Shown: positions 51,201-64,000, numbered from the stretch's first letter. The stretch is DNA of 64,000 nt from Eledone cirrhosa (GCA_964016885.1 OZ024748.1:32190095-32254094), one strand, 5' to 3'. Notes: generated from the letters alone by a model not told the origin. A program made the numbers and translations.

Positions 51201-54200
51201 TCCATATTTATATTGCTATTTCAGAGCTCCAATTCTAATTTTTAATTTCTGCCTGACCAACAATCGCTCTGTATAATCAGCTCCTGATTATTTACTAGAA
51301 TTCTATAAGAATATAACATAAGTAATCTCAGTAGACAGGAGGGTTAGTTAGCTTTCATAAGCTTCAACAAAAGCTAAACAAGGTCCTTGTTGGCTTATCT
51401 GCTCTGTTTGCTGAGATTAAAGTAAGTGAATTTGTAACTACTCTAAAACAATAGCATACGGTCTACAAAATGCTTTTAATTAAGCACAAAGTGTATTGCA
51501 AAATACATTATATATACATCCATATATATATTGCTATTTCAGAGCTCCAATTCTAATTTGTAATTTCTGCCTGACCAACAATCGCTCTGTATAATCAGCT
51601 CCTGATTATTTACTAGAATTCTATAAGAATATAACATAAGTAATCTCAGTAGACAGGAGGGTTAGTTAGCCTTGATAAGCTTCAACAAAAGCGAAACAAG
51701 GCCCTTGTCGGCTTATCTCCCCTGTTTGCTGAGATTAAAGTAAGTGAATTTGTCACTACTCTAAAACAATAGCATACGGTCTTCAAAATGCTTTTTATTA
51801 AGCATAAAGTCTATTGCAAAATACATTATATATACATCCATATTTATATTGCTATTTCAGAGCTCCAATTCTAATTTTTAATTTCTGCCTGACCAACAAT
51901 CGCTCTGTATAATCAGCTCCTGATTATTTACTAGAATTCTATAAGAATATAACATAAGTAATCTCAGTAGACAGGAGGGTTAGTTAGCTTTCATAAGCTT
52001 CAACAAAAGCTAAACAAGGCCCTTGTCGGCTTATCTGCTCTGTTTGCTGAGATTAAAGTAAGTGAATTTGTAACTACTCTAAAACAATAGCATACGGTCT
52101 ACAAAATGCTTTTAATTAAGCACAAAGTGTATTGCAAAATACATTATATATACATCCATATATATATTGCTATTTCAGAGCTCCAATTCTAATTTGTAAT
52201 TTCTGCCTGACCAACAATCGCTCTGTATAATCAGCTCCTGATTATTTACTAGAATTCTATAAGAATATAACATAAGTAATCTCAGTAGACAGGAGGGTTA
52301 GTTAGCCTTGATAAGCTTCAACAAAAGCGAAACAAGGCCCTTGTCGGCTTATCTGCTCTGTTTGCTGAGATTAAAGTAAGTGAATTTGTAACTACTCTAA
52401 AACAATAGCATACGGTCTACAAAATGCTTTTAATTAAGCACAAAGTGTATTGCAAAATACATTATATATACATCCATATATATATTGCTATTTCAGAGCT
52501 CCAATTCTAATTTTTAATTTCTGCCTGACCAACAATCGCTCTGTATAATCAGCTCCTGATTATTTACTAGAATTCTATAAGAATATAACATCAGTAATCT
52601 CAGTAGACAGGAGGGGTAGTTAGCCTTGATAAGCTTCAACAAAAGCGAAACAAGGCCCTTGTCGGCTTATCTCCCCTGTGTGCTGAGATTAAAGTAAGTG
52701 AATTTGTCACTACTCTAAAACAATAGCATAAGGTCTTCAAAATGCTTTTAATTAAGCATAAAGTCTATTGCAAAATACATTATATCTACATCTATATATA
52801 TATTGCTATTTCAGAGCTCCAATTCTAATTTATAATTTCTGCCTGACCAACAATCGCTCTGTATAATCAGCTCCTGATTATTTACTAGAATTCTATAAGA
52901 ATATAACATCAGTAATCTAAAGTAGACAGGAGGTGTAGTTAGCCTTGATAAGCTTCAACAAAAGCGAAACAAGGCCCTTGTCGGCTTATCTCCCCTGTTT
53001 GCTGAGATTAAAGTAAGTGAATTTGTCACTACTCTAAAACAATAGCATACGGTCTTCAAAATGCTTTTAATTAATCATAAAGTGTATTGCAAAATACATT
53101 ATATATACATCCATATATATATTGCTATTTCAGAGCTCCAATACTAATTTTTAATTTCTGCCTGACCAACAATCGCTCTGTATAATCAGCTCCTGATTAT
53201 TTACTAGAATTCTATAAGAATATAACATCAGTAATCTCAGTAGACAGGACGTGTAGTTAGCCTTGATAAGCTTCAACAAAAGCGAAACAAGGCCCTTGTC
53301 GGCTTATCTCCCCTGTTTGCTGAGATTAAAATAAGTGAATTTATCACTACTCTAAAACAATAGCATACGGTCTTCAAAATGCTTTTTATTAAGCATAAAG
53401 TCTATTGCAAAATACATTATACAGACATCCATATTTATATTGCTATTTCAAAGCTCCAATTCTAATTTTTAATTTCTGCCTGACCAACAATCGCTCTGTA
53501 TAATCAGCTCCTGATTATTTACTAGAATTCTATAAGAATATAACATCAGTAATCTCAGTAGACAGGACGTGTAGTTAGCCTTGATAAGCTTCAACAAAAG
53601 CGAAACAAGGCCCTTGTCGGCTTATCTCCCCTGTTTGCTGAGATTAAAATAAGTGAATTTATCACTACTCTAAAACAATAGCATACGGTCTTCAAAATGC
53701 TTTTTATTAAGCATAAAGTCTATTGCAAAATACATTATACAGACATCCATATTTATATTGCTATTTCATAGCTCCAATTCTAATTTTTAATTTCTGCCTG
53801 ACCAACAATCGCTCTGTATAATCAGCTCCTGATTATTTACTAGAATTCTATTAGAATATAACATCAGTAATCTCAGTAGACAGGAGGGGTAGTTAGCCTT
53901 GATAAGCTTCAACAAAAGCGAAACAAGGCCCTTGTCGGCCTATCTCCCCTGTTTGCTGAGATTAAAGTAAGTGAATTTGTTACTACTCTAAAACAATAGC
54001 ATACGGTCTTCAAAATGCTTTTAATTAATCATAAAGTGTATTGCAAAATACATTATATATACATCCATATATATATTGCTAGTTCAGAGCTCCAATTCTA
54101 ATTTTTAATTTCTGCCTGACCAACAATCGCTCTGTAAAATCAGCACCTGATTATTTACTAGAATTCTATAAGAATATAACATCCGTAATGTCAGTAGACA

Positions 54201-54270
54201 GGAGGGTTAGTTAGCCTTGATAAGCTTCAACAAAAGCGAAACAAGGCCCTTGTCGGCTTATCTCCCCTGT
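39270..54270 (+). repeat. 5089-bp higher-order repeat (16-mer), three units, third lacking one monomer
   Basis: AGCCTACGGTC recurs with CCTACGGT at 40323, 45412 and 50501, exactly 5089 bp each. CATCCGTAATGTCAG at 44320 and 49410 is one period apart, but the third is at 54180, only 4770 bp on. The missing monomer in unit three is the one carrying AACTATAGC with CTTCTAATTAAG and CTCTAGTAAACAGG (seen near 42540-42860 and 47630-47950). Few private substitutions separate the units. Confidence 0.88.
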
Positions 54271-57200
54271 GTTCTGAGATTAAAGTAAGTGAATTTGTCA
54301 CTACTCTAAAACAATAGCATACGGTCTTCAAAATGCTTTTAATTAAGCATAAAGTCTATTGCAAAATACATTATATATACATCCATATATATATTGCTAT
54401 TTCAGAGCTCCAATTCTTATTTTTAATTTCTGCCTGACCAACAATCGCTCTGTATAATCAGCTCCTGATTATTTACTAGAATTCTATAAGAATATAACAT
54501 CAGTAATCTCAGTAGACAGGAGGGTTAGTTAGCCTTGATAAGCTTCAACAAAAGTGAAACAAGGCCCTTGTCGGCTTATCTCCCCTGTTTGCTGAGATTA
54601 AAGTAAGTGAATTTGTAACTACTCTAAAACAATAGCATACGGTCTTCAAAATGCTTTTAATTAAGCACAAAGTGTATTGCAAAATACATTACATATACAT
54701 CCATATATATATATTGCTATTTCAGAGCTCCAATTCTAATTTTTAATTTCTGCCTGACCAACAATCGTTCTGTATAATCAGCTCCTGATTATTTACTAGA
54801 ATTCTATAAGAATATAACATCAGTAATCTCAGTAGACAGGACGGGTAGTTAGCCTTGATAAGCTTCAACGAAAGCGAAACAAGGCCCTTGTCGGCTTATC
54901 TCACCTGTTTGCTGAGATTAAAGTAAGTGAATTTGTCACTACTCTAAAAGAATAGCATACCGTCTTCAAAATGCTTTTAATTAAGCACAAAGTGTATTGC
55001 AAAATACATTATATATACATCCATATATATATTGCTATTTCAGAGCTCCAATTCTAATTTTTAATTTCTGCCTGACCAACAATCGCTCTGTAAAATCAGC
55101 TCCTGATTATTTACTAGAATTCTATAAGAATATAACATCAGTAATCTCAGTACACAGGAGGGTTAGTTAGCCTTGATAAGCTTCAACAAAAGCGAAACAA
55201 GGCCCTTGTCGGCTTATCTCCCCTGTTTGCTGAGATTAAAGTAAGTGAATTTGTCACTACTCTAAAACAATAGCATACGGTCTTCAAAATGCTTTTAATT
55301 AAGCATAAAGTGTATTGCAAAATACATTATATATACATCCATATATATATTGCTATTTCAGAGCTCCAATTCTTATTTTTAATTTCTGCCTGACCAACAA
55401 TCGCTCTGTATAATCAGCTCCTGATTATTTACTAGAATTCTATAAGAATATAACATCAGTAATCTCAGTAGACAGGAGGGGTAGTTAGCCTTGATAAGCT
55501 TCAACAAAAGCGAAACAAGGCCCTTGTCGGCTTATCTGCTCTGTTTGCTGAGATTAAAGTAAGTGAATTTGTAACTACTCTAAAACAATAGCATACGGTC
55601 TTCAAAATGCTTTTAATTAAGCACAAAGTGTATTGCAAAATACATTATATATACATCCATATATATATTGCTATTTCAGAGCTCCAATTCTAATTTTTAA
55701 TTTCTGCCTGACCAACAATCGCTCTGTATAATCAGCTCCTGATTATTTACTAGAATTCTATAAGAATATAACATCAGTAATCTCAGTAAACAGGAGGGTT
55801 AGTTAGCCTTGATAAGCTTCAACAAAAGCGAAACAAGGCCCTTGTCGGCTTATCTCCCCTGTTTGCTGAGATTAAAGTAAGTGAATTTGTCACTACTCTA
55901 AAACAATAGCATACGGTCTTCAAAATGCTTTTAATTAAGCATAAAGTCTATTGCAAAATACATTATATCTACATCTATATATATATTGCTATTTCAGAGC
56001 TCCAATTCTAATTTTTAATTTCTGCCTGACCAACAATCGCTCTGTATAATCAGCTCCTGATTATTTACTAGAATTCTATAAGAATATAACATCAGTAATC
56101 TAAAGTAGACAGGAGGTGTAGTTAGCCTTGATAAGCTTCAACAAAAGCGAAACAAGGCCCTTGTCGGCTTATCTCCCCTGTTTGCTGAGATTAAAGTAAG
56201 TGAATTTGTCACTACTCTAAAACAATAGCATACGGTCTTCAAAATGCTTTTAATTAATCATAAAGTGTATTGCAAAATACATTATATATACATCCATATA
56301 TATATTGCTATTTCAGAGCTCCAATACTAATTTTTAATTTCTGCCTGACCAACAATCGCTCTGTATAATCAGCTCCTGATTATTTACTAGAATTCTATAA
56401 GAATATAACATCAGTAATCTCAGTAGACAGGAGGGTTAGTTAGCCTTGATAAGCTTCAACAAAAGCGAAACAAGGTCCTTGTCGGCTTATCTCCCCTGTT
56501 TGCTGAGATTAAAGTAAGTGAATTTGTCACTACTCTAAAACAATAGCATACGGTCTTCAAAATGCTTTTTATTAAGCATAAAGTATATTGCAAAATACAT
56601 TATATATACATCCATATTTATATTGCTATTTCAGAGCTCCAATTCTAATTTTTAATTTCTGCCTGACCAACAATCGCTCTGTATAATCAGCTCCTGATTA
56701 TTTACTAGAATTCTATAAGAATATAACATAAGTAATCTCAGTAGCCAGGAGGGTTAGTTAGCCTTCATAAGCTTCAGCAAAAGCTAAACAAGGCCCTTGT
56801 CGGCTTATATGCTCTGTTTGCTGAGATTAAAGTAAGTGAATTTGTAACTACTCTAAAACAATAGCATACGGTCTACAAAATGCTTTTAATTAAGCACAAA
56901 GTGTATTGCAAAATACATTATATATACATCCATATATATATTGCTATTTCAGAGCTCCAATTCTAATTTTTAATTTCTGCCTGACCAACAATCGCTCTGT
57001 ATAATCAGCTCCTGATTATTTACTAGAATTCTATAAGAATATAACATCAGTAATCTCAGTAGACAGGACGTGTAGTTAGCCTTGATAAGCTTCAACAAAA
57101 GCGAAACAAGGCCCTTGTCGGCTTATCTCCCCTGTTTGCTGAGATTAAAATAAGTGAATTTATCACTACTCTAAAACAATAGCATACGGTCTTCAAAATG

Positions 57201-60200
57201 CTTTTTATTAAGCATAAAGTCTATTGCAAAATACATTATACAGACATCCATATTTATATTGCTATTTCAAAGCTCCAATTCTAATTTTTAATTTCTGCCT
57301 GACCAACAATCGCTCTGTATAATCAGCTCCTGATTATTTACTAGAATTCTATAAGAATATAACATCAGTAATCTCAGTAGACAGGACGTGTAGTTAGCCT
57401 TGATAAGCTTCAACAAAAGCGAAACAAGGCCTTTGTCGGCTTATCTCCCCTGTTTGCTGAGATTAAAATAAGTGAATTTATCACTACTCTAAAACAATAG
57501 CATACGGTCTTCAAAATGCTTTTTATTAAGCATAAAGTCTATTGCAAAATACATTATACAGACATCCATATTTATATTGCTATTTCATAGCTCCAATTCT
57601 AATTTGTAATTTCTGCCTGACCAACAATCGCTCTGTATAATCAGCTCCTGATTATTTACTAGAATTCTATTAGAATATAACATCAGTAATCTCAGTAGAC
57701 AGGAGGGGTAGTTAGCCTTGATAAGCTTCAACAAAAGCGAAACAAGGCCCTTGTCGGCTTATCTCCCCTGTTTGCTGAGATTAAAGTAAGTGAATTTGTT
57801 ACTACTCTAAAACAATAGCATACGGTCTTCAAAATGCTTTTAATTAATCATAAAGTGTATTGCAAAATACATTATATATACATCCATATATATATTGCTA
57901 GTTCAGAGCTCCAATTCTAATTTTTAATTTCTGCCTGACCAACAATCGCTCTGTAAAATCAGCACCTGATTATTTACTAGAATTCTATAAGAATATAACA
58001 TCCGTAATGTCAGTAGACAGGAGGGTTAGTTAGCCTTGATAAGCTTCAACAAAAGCGAAACAAGGCCCTTGTCGGCTTATCTCCCCTGTGTTCTGAGATT
58101 AAAGTAAGTGAATTTGTCACTACTCTAAAACAATAGCATACGGTCTTCAAAATGCTTTTAATTAAGCATAAAGTCTATTGCAAAATACATTATATATACA
58201 TCCATATATATATTGCTATTTCAGAGCTCCAATTCTTATTTTTAATTTCTGCCTGACCAACAATCGCTCTGTATAATCAGCTCCTGATTATTTACTAGAA
58301 TTCTATAAAAATATAACATCAGTAATCTCAGTAGACAGGAGGGTTAGTTAGCCTTGATAAGCTTCAACAAAAGCGAAACAAGGCCCTTGTCGGCTTATCT
58401 GCTCTGTTTGCTGAGATTAAAGTAAGTGAATTTGTCACTACTCTAAAACAATAGCATACGGTCTTCAAAATGCTTTTAATTAAGCATAAAGTGTATTGCA
58501 AAATACATTATATATACATCCATATATATATTGCTATTTCAGAGCTCCAATTCTAATTTTTAATTTCTGCCTGACCAACAATCGCTCTGTAAAATCAGCT
58601 CCTGATTATTTACTAGAATTCTATAAGAATATAACATCAGTAATCTCAGTAGACAGGAGGGTTAGTTAGCCTTGATAAGCTTCAACAAAAGCGAAACAAG
58701 GCCCTTGTCGGCTTATCTCCCCTGTTTGCTGAGATTAAAGTAAGTGAATTTGTCACTACTCTAAAACAATAGCATACGGTCTTCAAAATGCTTTTAATTA
58801 AGCATAAAGTGTATTGCAAAATACATTATATATACATCCATATATATATTGCTATTTCAGAGCTCCAATTCTTATTTTTAATTTCTGCCTGACCAACAAT
58901 CGCTCTGTATAATCAGCTCCTGATTATTTACTAGAATTCTATAAGAATATAACATCAGTAATCTCAGTAGACAGGAGGGGTAGTTAGCCTTGATAAGCTT
59001 CAATAAAAGCGAAACAAGGCCCTTGTCGGTTTTTCTCCCCTGTTTGATGAGATTAAAGTAATTGAATTTGTCACTACTCTAAAACAATAGCATACGGTCT
59101 TCAAAATGCTTTTTATTAAGCATAAAGTCTATTGCAAAATACATTATATATACATCCATATATATATTGCTATTTCAGAGCTCCAATTCTAATTTTTAAT
59201 TTCTGCCTGACCAACAATCGCTCTGTATAATCAGCTCCTGATTATTTACTAGAATTCTATAAGAATATAACATCAGTAATCTCAGTAGACAGGAGGGTTA
59301 GTTAGCCTTGATAAGCTTCAACAAAAGCGAAACAAGGCCCTTGTCGGCTTATCTCCCCTGTTTGCTGAGATTAAAGTAAGTGAATTCATCACTACTCTAA
59401 AACAATAGCATACGGTCTTCAAAATGTTTTTAAATAAGCATAAAGTGTATTGCAAAATACATTATACAGACATCCATATTTATATTGCTATTTCATAGCT
59501 CCAATTCTAATTTGTAATTTCTGCCTGACCAACAATCGTTCTGTATAATCAGCTCCTGATTATTTACTAGAATTCTATAAGAATATAACATCAGTAATCT
59601 CAGTAGACAGGAGGGTTAGTTAGCCTTGATAAGCTTCAACAAAAGCGAAACAAGGCCCTTGTCGGCTTATCTCCCCTGTGTGCTGAGATTAAAGTAAGTG
59701 AATTTGTCACTACTCTAAAACTATAGCATACGGTCTTCAAAATGCTTTTAATTAAGCATAAAGTCTATTGCAAAATACATTATATATACATCCATATATA
59801 TATATGTTGCTATTTCAGAGCTCCAATTCTAATTTTTAATTTCTGCCTGACCAACAATCGCTCTGTATAATCAGCTCCTGATTATTTACTAGAATTCTAT
59901 AAGAATATAACATCAGTAATCTCAGTAGACAGGAGGGTTAGTTAGCCTTGATAAGCTTCAACAAAAGCGAAACAAGGCCCTTGTCGGCTTATCTCCCCTG
60001 TGTGCTGAGATTAAAGTAAGTGAATTTGTCACTACTCTAAAACTATAGCATACGGTCTTCAAAATGCTTTTAATTAAGCATAAAGTCTATTGCAAAATAC
60101 ATTATATATACATCCATATATATATATGTTGCTATTTCAGAGCTCCAATACTAATTTTTAATTTCTGCCTGACCAACAATCGCTCTGTATAATCAGCTCC

Positions 60201-60680
60201 TGATTATTTACTAGAATTCTATAAGAATATAACATAAGTAATCTCAGTAGACAGGAGGGTTAGTTAGCCTTCATAAGCTTCAACAAAAGCGAAACAAGGC
60301 CCTTGTCGGCTTATCTGCTCTGTTTGCTGAGATTAAAGTAAGTGAATTTGTAACTACTCTAAAACAATAGCATACGGTCTTCAAAATGCTTTTAATTAAG
60401 CACAAAGTGTATTGCAAAATACATTATATATACATCCATATATATATTGCTATTTCAGAGCTCCAATTCTAATTTTTAATTTCTGCCTGACCAACAATCG
60501 CTCTGTATAATCAGCTCCTGATTATTTACTAGAATTCTATAAGAATATAACATCAGTAATCTCAGTAGACAGGAGGGTTAGTTAGCCTTGATAAGCTTCA
60601 ACAAAAGCGAGACAAGGCCCTTGTCGGCTTATCTCCCCTGTTTGCTGAGATTAAAGTAAGTGAATTTGTCACTACTCTAA
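54270..60680 (+). repeat. Less regular satellite stretch with a 12-monomer-offset copy
   Basis: The monomer order is mixed here. The CATCCGTAATGTCAG then GTGTTCTGAG sequence at about 54180-54275 recurs at about 57999-58095, an offset of 3819 bp (12 monomers). The sequence between combines monomer types known from the 16-mer block with types having AATTCTTATTTTT or CTGTAAAATCAGC. A simple period does not describe the region. Confidence 0.65.
60239..60335 (+). pseudogene. Intermediate hammerhead-like monomer (core G5 lost, GAAA kept)
   Basis: Here the first core segment is UUCAUAA (60270-60276), as in the damaged class, but the second is still GCGAAAC and the stem I base is still AGCC. The 3' strand has CTGCTCTG. 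It therefore looks like a step between the main class and the doubly changed class: the G5 change came before the G12 change. Confidence 0.5.
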
Positions 60681-63600
60681 AAGAATAGCATACGGTCTTC
60701 AAAATGCTTTTAATTAAGCATAAAGTCTATTGCAAAATACATTATATCTACATCTATATATATATTGCTATTTCAGAGCTCCAATTCTAATTTTGAATTT
60801 CTGCCTGACCAACAATCGCTCTGTATAATCAGCTCCTGATTATTTACTAGAATTCTATAAGAATATAACATCAGTAATCTCAGTAGACAGGACGTGTAGT
60901 TAGCCTTGATAAGCTTCAACAAAAGCGAAACAAGGCCCTTGTCGGTTTATCTCCCCTGTTTCATGAGATTAAAGTAATTGAATTTGTCACTACTCTAAAA
61001 CAATAGCATACGGTCTTCAAAATGCTTTTAAATAAGCATAAAGTGTATTGCAAAATACATTATATAGACATCCATATATATATTGCTATTTCATAGCTCC
61101 AATTCTAATTTTTAATTTCTGCCTGACCAACAATCGCTCTGTATAATCAGCTCCTGATTATTTACTAGAATTCTATAAGAATATAACATCAGTAATCTAA
61201 AGTAGACAGGTGTAGTTAGCCTTGATAAGCTTCAACAAAAGCGAAACAAGGCCCTTGTCGGCTTATCTCCCCTGTTTGCTGAGATTAAAGTAAGTGAATT
61301 TGTCACTACTCTAAAACAATAGCATACGGTCTTCAAAATGCTTTTAATTAATCATAAAGTGTATTGCAAAATACATTATATATACATCCATATATATATT
61401 GCTATTTCAGAGCTCCAATACTAATTTTTAATTTCTACCTGACCAACAATCGCTCTGTATAATCAGCTCCTGATTATTTACTAGAATTCTATAAGAATAT
61501 AACATCAGTAATCTCAGTAGACAGGAGGGTTAGTTAGCCTTGATAAGCTTCAACAAAAGCGAAACAAGGCCCTTGTCGGCTTATCTCCCCTGTTTGCTGA
61601 GATTAAAGTAAGTGAATTTGTCACTACTCTAAAACAATAGCATACGGTCTTCAAAATGCTTTTTATTAAGCATAAAGTCTATTGCAAAATACATTATATA
61701 TACATCCATATTTATATTGCTATTTCAGAGCTCCAATTCTAATTTTTAATTTCTGCCTGACCAACAATCGCTCTCTATAATCAGCTCCTGATTATTTACT
61801 AGAATTCTATAAGAATATAACATAAGTAATCTCAGTAGACAGGAGGGTTAGTTAGCCTTCATAAGCTTCAACAAAAGCTAAACAAGGCCCTTGTCGGCTT
61901 ATCTGCTCTGTTTGCTGAGATTAAAGTAAGTGAATTTGTAACTACTCTAAAACAATAGCATACGGTCTACAAAATGCTTTTAATTAAGCACAAAGTGTAT
62001 TGCAAAATACATTATATATACATCCATATATATATTGCTATTTCAGAGCTCCAATTCTAATTTGTAATTTCTGACTGACCAACAATCGCTCTGTATAATC
62101 AGCTCCTGATTATTTACTAGAATTCTATAAGAATATAACATAAGTAATCTCAGTAGACAGGAGGGTTAGTTAGCCTTGATAAGCTTCAACAAAAGCGAAA
62201 CAAGGCCCTTGTCGGCTTATCTGCTCTGTTTGCTGAGATTAAAGTAAGTGAATTTGTAACTACTCTAAAACAATAGCATACGGTCTACAAAATGCTTTTA
62301 ATTAAGCACAAAGTGTATTGCAAAATACATTATATATACATCCATATATATATTGCTATTTCAGAGCTCCAATTCTAATTTTTAATTTCTGCCTGACCAA
62401 CAATCTCTCTGTATAATCAGCACCTGATTATTTACTAGAATTCTATAAGAATATAACATCAGTAATGTCAGTAGTCAGGAGGGTTAGTTAGCCTTGATAA
62501 GCTTCAACAAAAGCGAAACAAGGCCCTTGTCGGCTTATCTCCCCTGTGTTCTGAGATTAAAGTAAGTGAATTTGTCACTACTCTAAAAGAATAGCATACG
62601 GTCTTCAAAATGCTTTTAATTAAGCATAAAGTCTATTGCAAAATACATTATATCTACATCTATATATATATTGCTATTTCAGAGCTCCAATTCTAATTTT
62701 GAATTTCTGCCTGACCAACAATCGCTCTGTATAATCAGCTCCTGATTATTTACTAGAATTCTATAAGAATATAACATCAGTAATCTCAGTAGACAGGACG
62801 TGTAGTTAGCCTTGATAAGCTTCAACAAAAGCGAAACAAGGCCCTTGTCGGTTTATCTCCCCTGTTTCATGAGATTAAAGTAATTGAATTTGTCACTACT
62901 CTAAAACAATAGCATACGGTCTTCAAAATGCTTTTAAATAAGCATAAAGTGTATTGCAAAATACATTATATAGACATCCATATATATATTGCTATTTCAT
63001 AGCTCCAATTCTAATTTTTAATTTCTGCCTGACCAACAATCGCTCTGTATAATCAGCTCCTGATTATTTACTAGAATTCTATAAGAATATAACATCAGTA
63101 ATCTAAAGTAGACAGGTGTAGTTAGCCTTGATAAGCTTCAACAAAAGCGAAACAAGGCCCTTGTCGGCTTATCTCCCCTGTTTGCTGAGATTAAAGTAAG
63201 TGAATTTGTCACTACTCTAAAACAATAGCATACGGTCTTCAAAATGCTTTTAATTAATCATAAAGTGTATTGCAAAATACATTATATATACATCCATATA
63301 TATATTGCTATTTCAGAGCTCCAATACTAATTTTTAATTTCTACCTGACCAACAATCGCTCTGTATAATCAGCTCCTGATTATTTACTAGAATTCTATAA
63401 GAATATAACATCAGTAATCTCAGTAGACAGGAGGGTTAGTTAGCCTTGATAAGCTTCAACAAAAGCGAAACAAGGCCCTTGTCGGCTTATCTCCCCTGTT
63501 TGCTGAGATTAAAGTAAGTGAATTTGTCACTACTCTAAAACAATAGCATACGGTCTTCAAAATGCTTTTTATTAAGCATAAAGTCTATTGCAAAATACAT

Positions 63601-64000
63601 TATATATACATCCATATTTATATTGCTATTTCAGAGCTCCAATTCTAATTTTTAATTTCTGCCTGACCAACAATCGCTCTCTATAATCAGCTCCTGATTA
63701 TTTACTAGAATTCTATAAGAATATAACATAAGTAATCTCAGTAGACAGGAGGGTTAGTTAGCCTTCATAAGCTTCAACAAAAGCTAAACAAGGCCCTTGT
63801 CGGCTTATCTGCTCTGTTTGCTGAGATTAAAGTAAGTGAATTTGTAACTACTCTAAAACAATAGCATACGGTCTACAAAATGCTTTTAATTAAGCACAAA
63901 GTGTATTGCAAAATACATTATATATACATCCATATATATATTGCTATTTCAGAGCTCCAATTCTAATTTGTAATTTCTGACTGACCAACAATCGCTCTGT
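60680..64000 (+). repeat. 1906-bp higher-order repeat (6-mer), 1.7 copies, cut by the window edge
   Basis: AAGAATAGCA lies at 60681 and 62587, AGTAGACAGGTGTAG at 61201 and 63107, and TTCTGACTGACC near 62069 and 63975; every pair is 1906 bp apart. The unit contains a monomer with a short deletion in the 5' strand of stem I (GACAGGTGTAG) and a core-damaged monomer. The second copy runs off the right end. Confidence 0.85.

Larger units (their letters stand above)
4131..64000 (+). repeat. 318-bp tandem satellite array, about 188 monomers, continues off the right edge
   Basis: The marker AAGCTTCAAC recurs at 4242, 4560, 4878, 5196, 5514 and 5832, exactly 318 bp apart, and then throughout with lengths of about 316-322 bp. 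Length differences come largely from the TA-rich spacer (for example ATATATATATGTTGC gains 4 bp) and from 1-bp indels. All copies are head-to-tail, and no unrelated insertion is seen in nearly 60 kb. The monomer is AT-rich. It contains small palindromes (TAATCAG-CTC-CTGATTA and TAGAATTCTA) and, on the + strand, a roughly 97-nt hammerhead-like fold. No open frame of note exists. Neighbouring monomers differ by several percent, but copies one HOR period apart are nearly identical. The size and fold suggest a retrozyme-derived satellite; a centromeric or heterochromatic role is possible but not shown. Confidence 0.97.

Noticed and set aside
4131..64000. CRISPR-like or gene-cluster repeat (5S rRNA, histone, tRNA or snRNA)
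   Set aside because: The repeats are contiguous 318-bp units without unique spacers. No 5S, tRNA or histone sequence or Pol III box pair is visible in the monomer.

Overview
The window is non-coding, repeat-rich animal DNA. No intact cellular gene is visible. The repeat types point to a metazoan: a Penelope-like retroelement tail, a Tigger/pogo transposon, long (TA)n and (CA)n tracts, and a very large tandem satellite. A mollusc, possibly a cephalopod, is my best guess. That is a low-confidence inference from repeat style, not from a diagnostic gene.

Left flank (1-4130). An open reading frame entering from the left edge encodes the GIY-YIG endonuclease tail of a Penelope-like element (PLE). 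A frameshifted partial second copy of its last codons follows, then a three-unit CA-rich tail repeat. Positions 1392-1996 form a large inverted repeat, with arms of about 170 bp around a (TA)n core, that runs into a 200-N assembly gap. After the gap lie a degenerate two-unit repeat and a Tigger-type DNA transposon. The transposon has its TA target site and left terminus. It also carries a nested 252-bp MITE with telomere-like motifs, has lost the centre of its transposase, is frameshifted near the C-terminus, and lacks a right terminus because the satellite begins there.

Satellite (about 4131 to the right edge, about 94% of the window). About 188 head-to-tail copies of a 318-bp AT-rich monomer continue past the window end. 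The monomers are arranged in a patchwork of local higher-order repeats (HORs). Measured periods are 957 bp (3 monomers), 2225, 2229 and 2228 bp (three successive 7-mers), an alternating 2869/3186 bp pattern (9/10-mers, 6055 bp together), 5089 bp (16-mer, three units, the third lacking one monomer), and 1906 bp (6-mer at the right edge).

Main finding. On the + strand, almost every monomer can fold into a type I hammerhead-ribozyme-like structure. It has a long stem I (outer TAATCTCAG/CTGAGATTA), a core segment UUGAUAA in place of the canonical CUGAUGA, stem II GCUU/AAGC, then GAAA, stem III CAAG/CUUG, and the cleavage triplet GUC. Monomer size, tandem layout and fold match published animal retrozymes (hammerhead-bearing, circRNA-producing non-autonomous retroelements). 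PLEs are also known to carry hammerheads. The two core departures (C3 to U, G8 to A) would swap one Watson-Crick pair for another, so activity is uncertain. A sub-family of at least 13 monomers has further core damage. I infer that this is a retrozyme-derived satellite that has expanded by unequal exchange or segmental duplication.
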